Below, piece by piece: positions 1 to 8,200 of a stretch of DNA of 57,502 bases. The stretch comes from a virus, in IMG/VR virus record IMGVR_UViG_3300028410_000013, positions 1 to 57,502 of that record. One strand, 5' to 3'. How positions within the stretch are numbered: position 1 is the first letter of the stretch; every line of letters begins with the position of its first letter. The position numbers and the translations under genes are program-made. The notes below the pieces were generated by a model. That model searched no databases. It saw nothing but the letters and a program-made list of their open reading frames with translations, and was not told the origin of the DNA.

Positions 1-333
1 AAGTGCGACTCGAAGGTACTGGAGCAAACCTCCTATTGCGTCAAGTGCAAAAAGAAGGTCAAGAAATCCTCTGGTAGTGACCTAGCGGACATGGTTATGC
101 CTAGCGCCGACGTCATGGATGCGGCTTACAAACTGGACGAGGGGAACCGGCAACTGCTTATGGACGTCTACGATGAGCTTCGGGAGCGTATCAGTGTTGA
201 TAGAGGAACCCTAGAGGCCCTGCATCGCCTTATGAACGTTGTCGGAGGGCACACACGTCGTCCCGACGACATCCGAAACCAACTCGCGAAAGCGGCTAAT
301 CAACTCGGCCTTAAAACCCCTCTCAGCTTCTAA
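1..333 (+). CDS. Partial small protein with N-terminal zinc-ribbon-like cysteines
   Basis: The frame is open to the left edge. The residues before the first internal ATG (base 91) look coding and include Cys at visible residues 2, 13 and 16 (CVKC pair), the second half of a zinc ribbon. I therefore treat the gene as truncated by the window rather than starting at base 91. The remaining ~80 residues are charged and probably helical. No family recognised. It is followed within 40 bases by the 32-codon tag ORF on the same strand, probably in the same transcript. Confidence 0.6.
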   Translation, partial: KCDSKVLEQTSYCVKCKKKVKKSSGSDLADMVMPSADVMDAAYKLDEGNRQLLMDVYDELRERISVDRGTLEALHRLMNVVGGHTRRPDDIRNQLAKAANQLGLKTPLSF

Positions 334-372
334 GGAAGATCGATCAATGTCTAAAGACCTAAGGAAAAAATC

Positions 373-471
373 ATGTCAGACCGGAAACTAAGAGCCAGCC
401 TCATCAAACTCGCCTACGAAAATCCCGAGCTTCGGGCTGATCTGCTCCCTCTTTTTATGGGGTGGGATTAA
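373..471 (+). CDS. 32-residue ORF made almost entirely of a recurring Leu/Arg tag motif
   Basis: The short ORF contains LIKLAYENPELRADLLPLF, almost the same as a segment inside the 360-residue protein near 43.05 kb (VIRLAYEQPSLRKDLLPLV) and related to the N-terminus of the gene at 1666 (LIRLGSVRKDLRPHIRPLL). Recurrence in separate genes argues that it is real coding sequence. It ends in a TAA that is in frame with the HTH-actin gene. Only that stop and one GCC codon separate the two, so stop readthrough would fuse the tag to the next protein. Upstream AAGGAAAAAATC gives a reasonable Shine-Dalgarno. Function unknown; amphipathic helix-hairpin-like, possibly a docking or packaging tag (inference). 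Confidence 0.55.
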   Translation: MSDRKLRASLIKLAYENPELRADLLPLFMGWD

Positions 472-474
472 GCC

Positions 475-1650
475 TTGCCGAAACGAATCGACATAGACCC
501 CGGCGATCTGGCAGATGCTCTTTCGACCGGGGCCACCTATGACGAGATTGCAGAGACCTACGGGTGCTCTGCTTCAACGATTGCAAAACGAGTCAAAGAG
601 TATGGACTGGAAGCCGAGGCTTCTGACAGTGAGGGAAGTAAAATGAGTGAAGACAAGAAAGCAGCATTAGGAGTGGGCCTCGACATCGGCACGATGAACA
701 TCGTCGCTGCCCGGAAGGTAGATTCTAGCGTAGAGACGAAGCGCATCCGTGATGCGTTCCTCGACTTAGAAGCAGAGGCAAAGAAGATGCTCAATATGAG
801 TGGTGTGTCTTACATCGAGTACGAGGACAAAATCCTCATTCTGGGAGACCCCGCTATTGAGACTGCAAACCTCTTCAAGCGAGAGGCGCGCCGCCCCTTG
901 TCACAGGGTCTTATCTCAGCTTCTGAGATTGACGCCCTTGAGGTGCTTTCTATCTTGATTGAGAATGTGGTGGGTGAGCCTCAGGAAGACAATGAAGTCT
1001 GCTATTACTCTATCCCAGCCGCCCCACTCGATATGCCGGGCCAAGATGTTCTCTACCATGAGGCGGTCTTCGCCAAGATTCTAGAAGAGCTTGGGTACGA
1101 CGCTATCTCAGGTAATGAGGCGATGGCTATTGTTTACTCAGAGTGTGCCGCAGATCAATTCAGCGGCATCGGTATCTCATTCGGTAGCGGCATGGTCAAC
1201 TGTGCCCTCTCGTACATGACGATGCCTATCATGGAGTTCTCACTTGCCCGTGGCGGTGACTGGATTGACCGTAACGCTGCGAATGCAGTGGGTTCAACTG
1301 CCAGCCGCCTTTGCTCCATCAAAGAGAAAGGGCTAGACCTGACGCAGCCAAATAGTCGGGAAGAGGAAGCACTGGTCGTATACTACAAGAGCCTCATCAA
1401 GTATGCACTAGACAACATCTCCAAGAAGTTCAAAGAGACTCAGAATGACACGGAATTGCAGAAATCGATTCCCATTGTCGTCAGCGGGGGTACCTCCCTA
1501 GCAGGAGGCTTCCTCGATCTGTTCAAGGAAGTATTTGAGAAGCAGCGGAATCGTTTCCCAATCGAAATTAGTGAAATCCGGCAAGCCGAAGACCCTATGA
1601 CCTCTGTGGCTCAGGGCCTTTTAGTGCAGGCCATGCAAGAGTACATCTAA
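475..1650 (+). CDS. HTH domain fused to an actin-like (ASKHA) ATPase
   Basis: A 391-residue protein. Residues ~8-45 form a helix-turn-helix (TYDEIAETYGCSASTIAKRV), then an acidic linker. From ~65 on there is an actin/Hsp70-fold ATPase: phosphate-1 loop GVGLDIGT (66-73), phosphate-2 loop GISFGSG (233-239), adenosine loop SGGTSLAGG (337-345). These are the hallmark motifs of ParM/MreB/FtsA-type filament ATPases. The long form starts at TTG 475, immediately after an in-frame TAA. An internal ATG at 643 (residue 57) has its own Shine-Dalgarno (GAGGGAAG), so an ATPase-only form may also be made. Phage actin homologues move or segregate DNA. A DNA-binding domain in the same chain would combine adaptor and filament roles that are separate in ParR/ParM; that role is inferred. 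Confidence 0.8.
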   Translation: MPKRIDIDPGDLADALSTGATYDEIAETYGCSASTIAKRVKEYGLEAEASDSEGSKMSEDKKAALGVGLDIGTMNIVAARKVDSSVETKRIRDAFLDLEAEAKKMLNMSGVSYIEYEDKILILGDPAIETANLFKREARRPLSQGLISASEIDALEVLSILIENVVGEPQEDNEVCYYSIPAAPLDMPGQDVLYHEAVFAKILEELGYDAISGNEAMAIVYSECAADQFSGIGISFGSGMVNCALSYMTMPIMEFSLARGGDWIDRNAANAVGSTASRLCSIKEKGLDLTQPNSREEEALVVYYKSLIKYALDNISKKFKETQNDTELQKSIPIVVSGGTSLAGGFLDLFKEVFEKQRNRFPIEISEIRQAEDPMTSVAQGLLVQAMQEYI

Positions 1651-1665
1651 CAAAAGGCCCATATC

Positions 1666-2310
1666 ATGTCTGATCTAAAACAAGAACTTATCCGGCTCGG
1701 CTCAGTCCGCAAAGACTTACGCCCCCATATCCGCCCCTTACTGGAGAAGATGCAGACCCGCACAGCTGGTCTTAAGCATTGGGACCAGTGGGAGCAGGTA
1801 CGGGACATGCTCGGACCAGAGGAAGCCCTGATCAACGTCATGGGCTATGCTGGGGACAATAAGGTACGCGACCAGTTTGAGTACATGGCTCGCATGTGGG
1901 ACATTCCGGTGGAAGTTACCCGCCGTTCCCGCCCCGGCGACCTGATTGATGACTTCGAGCCGTATTTCCGAAACATGGAAAAGCTCGCAGACGAATTTGT
2001 CCAAGGCATGGAAGACCGCCTTATTGGTGGGGCAATCAAAGATATTGCCCGCCATTACGACATTCGGGTATCCAGCCGCACCGCCTACATCGAAGATGCG
2101 CGTGACGCCAATGAAGTGTTGGCACTGGTGGGTAAGAAGTGTGACGCTGCTATTAAAGACTTCAAGCGCATGGGCGATCGGTCCACTGCACGAGAAATTG
2201 AGCGGGCGTGGGACCAGTGGAAAGTAACGAAGTTAGCCGATATGGGAATTATTGGACGGCGACTTCGGGACCTTGCGGATGAGGCTCTTGCTTATCTCGA
2301 TAACCTCTGA
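1666..2310 (+). CDS. Unknown 214-residue helical protein with N-terminal tag motif
   Basis: Begins MSDLKQE and immediately contains LIRLGSVRKDLRPHIRPLL, a variant of the tag seen in the ORF at 373 and in the 360-residue protein at 42.5 kb. The rest is predicted all-helical and charged, without a recognised family. It lies 15 bases after the HTH-actin gene and is followed by a frame-broken gene that opens with a similar MSDVKEQLIKL start, so the two downstream genes may be diverged duplicates at their N-termini. Small ORFs overlapping it in other frames are shadows. Confidence 0.7.
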   Translation: MSDLKQELIRLGSVRKDLRPHIRPLLEKMQTRTAGLKHWDQWEQVRDMLGPEEALINVMGYAGDNKVRDQFEYMARMWDIPVEVTRRSRPGDLIDDFEPYFRNMEKLADEFVQGMEDRLIGGAIKDIARHYDIRVSSRTAYIEDARDANEVLALVGKKCDAAIKDFKRMGDRSTAREIERAWDQWKVTKLADMGIIGRRLRDLADEALAYLDNL

Positions 2311-2321
2311 GGGTAAAAAGC

Positions 2322-2859
2322 ATGTCCGACGTGAAAGAACAACTCATTAAGCTCCGATTGCAGCAAGGATAGGGCGGATATGCTTTTGCAAGCCACGTTG
2401 GGGCGGGGCAGTAAAGATGCTTTGCAAATCTTCTCAATGGGAGGTTGTGCAGGTCACCATCACAGCAGAGGGCAAGACCGTAAAGAAATGGACGGTTATG
2501 GACCGGACTCATTAACGGTTTCGTTCCTACCCGCAGGTGACCGATTTGATGCCTCTGCGAAAAGAAAAGATGTAGCACAGCAAGTCTACAAAGAGATGAA
2601 ACAACGCCTCTCTTCTACCCGACACGCAGCCGCACCTACGCTTCAAGCCTATCAAGCGCAGTCTTCTGAGGTTACGGATAGTCTGGGTAATGCCTTTAAT
2701 AGGGCCGCAACTTTGAAACAGATGTTCGACAATTGGGACGGTGAACTCCCTGCGGACCTTCAAAAGGTTTACCGTAACCTCTCCTCCGCTATGAACCAGA
2801 TTGCTGAGGCCAAGCAGACAGCCTACAACGTAGAAATGAAGCTCCGCCGCTACCGTTAA
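2322..2859 (+). pseudogene. Frame-broken tag-bearing gene (coding signal in three frames)
   Basis: The start MSDVKEQLIKL (2322) copies the start of the preceding gene but hits TAG at 2370. From 2356 the next frame reads DCSKDRADMLLQ, which continues the tag pattern. From about 2417 a third frame reads a beta-strand-like segment (SSQWEVVQVTITAEGK, stop at 2513). The first alternate frame then resumes with LTVSFLPAGDRFDA and runs to 2859. The last part, open from an ATG at 2488 (123 residues: short beta N-terminus, then long helices), could be translated alone. Several single-base shifts therefore interrupt what looks like one gene. This could be true decay, assembly error, or two short overlapping genes; I favour a broken gene. 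Confidence 0.5.
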
Positions 2860-2875
2860 CCTTGAATGATCATGT

Positions 2876-4657
2876 ATGTACAAATACCTAACCAGAGCAG
2901 TCAAGAAGCGGATCATGGAGACTCTACGATTCTGCTTCGACGCCAATCCTCAGCACAGGGATGTGGTTGACCATATTCGTGAGAAGTACAGCTTCGACGA
3001 AAGGCCGCAGAAGGGTATTGTCATTCAAGGTGCTTCGGCCTCCCCACAGTCTCTGTCCTCCGACAACTATATCGGGTCACTTTACTCCTATTTGATGCTA
3101 GCCAAGGTAGACGACTACCGGGGGACAGCACTTGAGTGGGTACGGGAGGATGATACTGCTATACGGGCCAACGGTAACGTGTTTCCCTCGGAGCCGGGCG
3201 TCTATTACGTCCAAGTAGAAGAGGTGGAGCTAGCCGGTGAGGTGAATGAGTTTCAGTTCTATGTTGACCCCCTGCTCACTATCCGGCAAGAGCCAATCAT
3301 TCAATTCCAGACGGGCACCGAACAGAATGCTATTCTGACTCACGCCCCGGTGCTGGAAAACAGTGTAAGGCTCTACGAGTACCCCAACCAGCCTTTATTC
3401 ACGGGGACCGCTATCACATTAACAGCCGATGAGTCTTTGGAACTAGGCGGCTCTGGTACGCATGTGGCACTTGGTCTTCCTACGGGGCAGATACCTGTAA
3501 CCGTCACAGGGTCGAATACTCAGCCCTTCACGGTGACCAGCGGGACAGATGATGTTCTATCTTTTGAGCTTAACGGCACGGCAGTGTCCGTGACCTTCAC
3601 GGCAGGGACAGGGATTCTGGCAGACGACATCGCTTTGGAAATTGAAGCCGCGATTATCGCTGCCGGAGTGGATGGGCTGACCTATTCGGTAGGTGTGTCC
3701 AGTGGTGCTGTGTCGATAGATGCCGATGTTTCTTTGTCTTTTGACGCTGACCTAACCTCGACGGCCAACCCACTGCTAGGCTTTACGGAAGGCTTTGTGC
3801 CGGTGTCCGTGACGGGCCTTATGGTAGAGCCGACTGTCCCCTCTAGCGCAACCTTTAAGGCTGTGGTGGACGGGGTAGACCGGGAAATAGCTCTTTTAGA
3901 AGGCAATCAGGCGGTCACAGAAATTGCTAACCAGATATTGACTGGCTTTTCCACTACTTCTCTGGGCGTATCGACCGGCGACGCAGGCGATTACTCCTTT
4001 GACCCGCAGACTGGAGAGATAACGTGGCTTCGGACATTTGTTCCGGGCACGCAAGTTCTTGCAGACTACCGTTATCCCGTAGCTACCCGTGGACCTTATC
4101 CTATCGGAGTAGGGGAGGTCGCTAACAATGAAGCCATCCCCGGCGCTGTCCTCGCTTTCGGAAAGGAACTGGAAGACCAAGACGTTATGGCGGTGGTAGT
4201 AGAGGGTACCCGTTCGGAGGTAGCAGATGCCTATGGAGGCAAGTTCAACGTTTCCTTAGACATTGACATCATTGCACGGGATTCGATGACTCGTAGCGAG
4301 ATGGCGGACCTCATTGTGATGTACCTCTGGCAGTGGCGTAGAGAGAGACTGGCAGAAGAGGGTATCATCATCGAGGACGCATCCTTCGGCGGCGAGTCCG
4401 AGGAACCATACGACGAGACTGGAGACGACTATTACTATATGGGCAACGTGTCGCTGACGCTTCTAACTGATTGGGAGATATTGATTGCCCGGCCTCTCTA
4501 TATCACAAGGGTAACGCCGTACAGCTTCGACCAAGATGCACAGGTGGCCGCAGCGCAGGATGGCATCCTTTTGGATAGCCCAGACGGGTTTGAGTTTAGT
4601 GACGCAGCTACCATCTACCGGGTTGACCCGTTAGGTGGTTTTGAGAAGCTGAGATAA
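2876..4657 (+). CDS. Virion structural protein, probably tail/neck associated, with inserted beta domain
   Basis: A 593-residue protein. The N-terminal ~150 residues and C-terminal ~200 residues look like one conserved phage structural fold (ends with VSLTLLTDWEILIARPLYI, a beta-rich core). Between about residues 200 and 310 sits an inserted domain (FTVTSGTDDVLSFELNG and following), strongly like the repeated inserts in the sheath protein two genes downstream. Position between small proteins and the sheath suggests a neck, tail-terminator or tail-completion role (inference). The start is ATG 2876; residue 14 (Met) is an alternative. The upstream Shine-Dalgarno is poor. Confidence 0.65.
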   Translation: MYKYLTRAVKKRIMETLRFCFDANPQHRDVVDHIREKYSFDERPQKGIVIQGASASPQSLSSDNYIGSLYSYLMLAKVDDYRGTALEWVREDDTAIRANGNVFPSEPGVYYVQVEEVELAGEVNEFQFYVDPLLTIRQEPIIQFQTGTEQNAILTHAPVLENSVRLYEYPNQPLFTGTAITLTADESLELGGSGTHVALGLPTGQIPVTVTGSNTQPFTVTSGTDDVLSFELNGTAVSVTFTAGTGILADDIALEIEAAIIAAGVDGLTYSVGVSSGAVSIDADVSLSFDADLTSTANPLLGFTEGFVPVSVTGLMVEPTVPSSATFKAVVDGVDREIALLEGNQAVTEIANQILTGFSTTSLGVSTGDAGDYSFDPQTGEITWLRTFVPGTQVLADYRYPVATRGPYPIGVGEVANNEAIPGAVLAFGKELEDQDVMAVVVEGTRSEVADAYGGKFNVSLDIDIIARDSMTRSEMADLIVMYLWQWRRERLAEEGIIIEDASFGGESEEPYDETGDDYYYMGNVSLTLLTDWEILIARPLYITRVTPYSFDQDAQVAAAQDGILLDSPDGFEFSDAATIYRVDPLGGFEKLR

Positions 4658-4708
4658 TTTGGCATCTCGGTTAAGTGTTTATATCGAATTGGAAGTAGAG
4701 GTTTAGGC

Positions 4709-5131
4709 ATGGCAGTACACGTATATGGCTGTAGTGCATGTGGTCTTCAAGAGGAGAAGCTGTACCGCAAAGAAGCCCCGCCATCTATTTCGTGCCCCGC
4801 ATGTGGTAAGGAAGCCCCGAAGATGATTTCAGATTTCGGCTTCGTATTTGCGGACGGAAAGGTACCGGGAAACACAGGTGTAGACTCACTTGATAAGGAT
4901 CATGATAAACGAATCGGTCGTGACGCTCAGAGTCGCTGGGAGTACATCAAAGACCGAAACAGTCGTAAGAGACAAGTTCAGCAAGATCATGGGGACGTCG
5001 GCAAGGTGCCGTTGCGTCTCAACAAAGAAGGCGAATATGAACCAATGCCAAAAGAAGATGTGCAGAGGTTCCGCAGGCTCCATCAGCAAAACGCTGAGGC
5101 GATTGCGCAAACAGAAGCATCCGAAGATTGA
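4709..5131 (+). CDS. FmdB-type zinc-ribbon protein
   Basis: The 140-residue protein starts with a four-cysteine zinc ribbon: CSAC at residues 8-11 and CPAC near 29-32, spaced as in the FmdB regulatory-protein family, which recurs in phage structural operons. The rest is charged and helical and ends in Glu/Asp. It sits directly before the sheath gene; small zinc-ribbon proteins in this position are common in myoviruses but their role is not established. Start ATG 4709, preceded by AGAGG. A weak promoter-like TTGGCA, 17-bp spacer, TATCGA precedes it near 4664. Confidence 0.7.
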   Translation: MAVHVYGCSACGLQEEKLYRKEAPPSISCPACGKEAPKMISDFGFVFADGKVPGNTGVDSLDKDHDKRIGRDAQSRWEYIKDRNSRKRQVQQDHGDVGKVPLRLNKEGEYEPMPKEDVQRFRRLHQQNAEAIAQTEASED

Positions 5132-5203
5132 TTCGGTAATTCATTGATATTCGTCTTCATTGACTGATCGCATTCATAGCAGCGATAAAACGCGAGGTTC
5201 GTC
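5132..5203 (+). promoter_or_regulatory. Leader of sheath gene with repeated TTCATTGA
   Basis: Seventy-two bases without a gene before a predicted highly expressed structural gene. The octamer TTCATTGA occurs at 5140-5147 and 5156-5163, and a related GCATTCAT follows. Several TTGA/TTGAC elements could serve as -35, but none has a convincing -10 at 17-18 bp. Possibly a promoter using a different sigma factor or an activator site; weak evidence. Confidence 0.25.
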
Positions 5204-8200
5204 GTGGCATTTGGACCATTTGATAGTTACGCTCCCCCCGGAGCATACACAAAAACTAAAGTCCGTCAGGACACTTCTGGACCTCCTACTGGAAACCGTA
5301 TCCCGGTTCTGGTTGGAGTAGGTCGGGAGACTCTTGCACAAGAGGACTCTGAACTAGTCCGGGGATCTTCATCCTCAGTGGATCAACGAATTGTTAATGA
5401 GGACATGAACGATAGGTTCATCCTCGACAACTCGAACCCTGATAACCCTATTCTGGGTACAAAGACCGGTGCGGAAGCTCGGTTCCGTGTTCAGAACTTC
5501 CCCATCGTCGCAGGTGACGGTCGTGGTCAGACGACTACCGACCTGAATGATGTGACGGTAACTGTTGATGGCGATCTGGTATCTCCCGCCGCTGTTGATG
5601 GTGCACGGGGTGTTATCACGTTGCAAGTTGCTCCTGAGGAAGGTGCGGACGTTCGCATCACCTATTTCTTCAATCGCACGGACACGTCTTTCACCGATGA
5701 CGTTTCGGATCAGGTCACTGATGAGCAGGCTATCCTGCTTTCGACGCAGGTGGAGACCTACGAGATTGTCTCAGGGGCGAATGTTCTTTCGCTCAATGTG
5801 GACGGTTCCGACGTGAGCATTACCCTTAATACGGGCGCTGCTCGGACAGCCAATAACGTGGCCAACGATATCAACGCTGCCGCTGTGGTGGGACTTACCG
5901 CCTCTGTGGACGCTGATAATCAAGGACAGAATCGCATTCAGTTGGCTTCGGACGGGTCGCTTACGGTCCTTTCCGGTACTGCCAACGCTGCGCTTGGCTT
6001 TGCAGCGGGTCAGACCTTAAATAGAAGACGACGGTTCTTCACTTACCAAGCTCCTATTGTAACGGGAGACAACGGCGGTATCACCACGACGAACCCCGCC
6101 GATGTGACGGTAACTGTTGATGGTACCGAAGCCACCGTTGAAGAAGTGGATGGTACCAACGGATCGGTTCTCCTCGCACAGGCTCCTCTCGTAGGATCGG
6201 AAGTTGTTGTTACTTACTTCCACAACACATGGCAAAATACGTTCGACTACCTGCCTAATACCGGTATCGAAAGCGTCCAGCGTGTGGGAATTAGCCCCGG
6301 TCGAACTGACTACATCGAGGGCAACGATTACGTTGTTGACTCGAATGGTCGTATTATCTGGGGCAACGCTGTCACTGTAGAGTCGGCCCAGCATACCGCT
6401 GGTACCGAATTCTTCGATGACACACAGATCACTGCTTCGCTTCGTGATGACCGCATCTTCTTTGAGGCGGTTGAAAAGCTCGTCGAACGGTCGGTGTCTC
6501 CAGCACAAGAATCGGATACCACTGTCGTTCTCGGTAACGTGCCGACAGTAGGAAACGGAAGCAACACGCCTCTGGATTCGGCTCTGTTCGCATCTCTATC
6601 AAATGATAGAGTGAGTCTGGGGACTCACCGCGCGGATCTGGTACTCGTCTATCACGGCTCCAATCTTTCTGAGGCTATGGCTGAGGGTCCGGTTGAAGTT
6701 GTAGACGTGAACCCGGTTAACCGTCAGGTTACGGTTGCAGACGCAATCCCGCCTGACCATAACGTATGGGCCACTTACTGGTACAACCGCCTCGCAGACG
6801 ACGAACTCACTTTTGAAGTGCTCTCGCAGTCTATACCGGGCGTAGCAGGCCAGTACAGCATTCTGTCTTCCCGCTTGGGTGAGCAGATGCTCGGCGTAAG
6901 CTTCGGCACTACAGGCGTATCTGAGACTATCCAGTGGCCTTCTGGAGTAGAGTCCAACCCTGATGCTTTCCTTACGGGAGCTTCGGGGGTTAATGAAGTG
7001 GTGACCATCACGTTCACCTCTGAGGGTGCTACCCCAGCCGTGTATACGAACTTCGAGACCGACCCGTACTCCTTGTACGCTAATGCCTCGGACACTCTCT
7101 ATGTGAACGTCAGCAGTAACGACCTTACTGTGGACCTCAATCAGAGCGCCTTTGCTGTCATTGTCTCGGATTCCGATGCAGACGGCCTTTACACTGTAGC
7201 TACGGGCACAAACGACAGCTTTGAGTTTGAAGTAGACGGCACTGCTTACACCACGACCTTCACGGCTGGTGCAGGCATTGCAGGTGCTACACTTGCAGAA
7301 GAAATCTGGAGAACGGTACCGACCACGGCTGTGGTTGATGGTACGGCTCAGGATACTGCTAACGGCGGCGCAGACTTTGTGATTGCAGGCTCTACAACAT
7401 ACAGTGTTGAACTTAACGGCACGACGTACACAGAAGCTGATACAGCACTGGTCGGTGGCACATACGACGCAGCCGCAGCCGCAAGCGCCATTGAAACGGC
7501 TCTCGCTACTGCCTCTGGCCTGACCGCCGGTGATCTGAGCGTAGTAGGTAACGACTTTAATGTCGTCGCCAATGCCGATGGTACTGTGAGCATACAGGCT
7601 ACGGACTCGGTGACGGTAAACACGACGGTCAATGGTGGGGATGAGCTTGATACGATCATCGGGTTTTCACCTCTTGATACACAACAGGTCAACACCAAAG
7701 TCGCACTGTACTCCAACAACCGATTCCTGCTTCGTTCCAAGGTGGAACCTGCCGGACCGGGAGATGTTAGTGAGGTACGCACGCTTGACGGGTCGGCTAA
7801 CGACCTCATCGGGTTCGCAAACTTCCAGACAGCAACGGGTACAGAAGCCGCAGTCAACAAGCCTGCAACACTTCTCAGCGGTGCAATTAGCTCCGCCGAC
7901 ATCGCCTCTCTTGACGCTTCCTCAGATTCGTTTGTGGTCGCAGTTGATGGCGTAGAGTACACCGTACCTTACGATGGTGTGTCTGTTTCTTCGGTTGCCG
8001 ACATTGCCACAGAGATTGACGGTATTATTTCAGGGACCGCAGTAGTGGAGGACACGGATAAGATTCGTATCACATCCAGTGTTTCCACCACCGCTTCTCG
8101 GATTGAAGTCCGCAACGGTTCTGCGAACCAGTACGTTGGCTTTGATAACGGGGATGCCGCTTCTCAGCGTCAGGTTACAGTTGAAGAGGTGGTCGCTGTT

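Noticed and set aside
7348-7962. 204-residue minus-strand ORF
   Set aside because: Low-complexity Ser/Ala/Val shadow of the sheath repeats.
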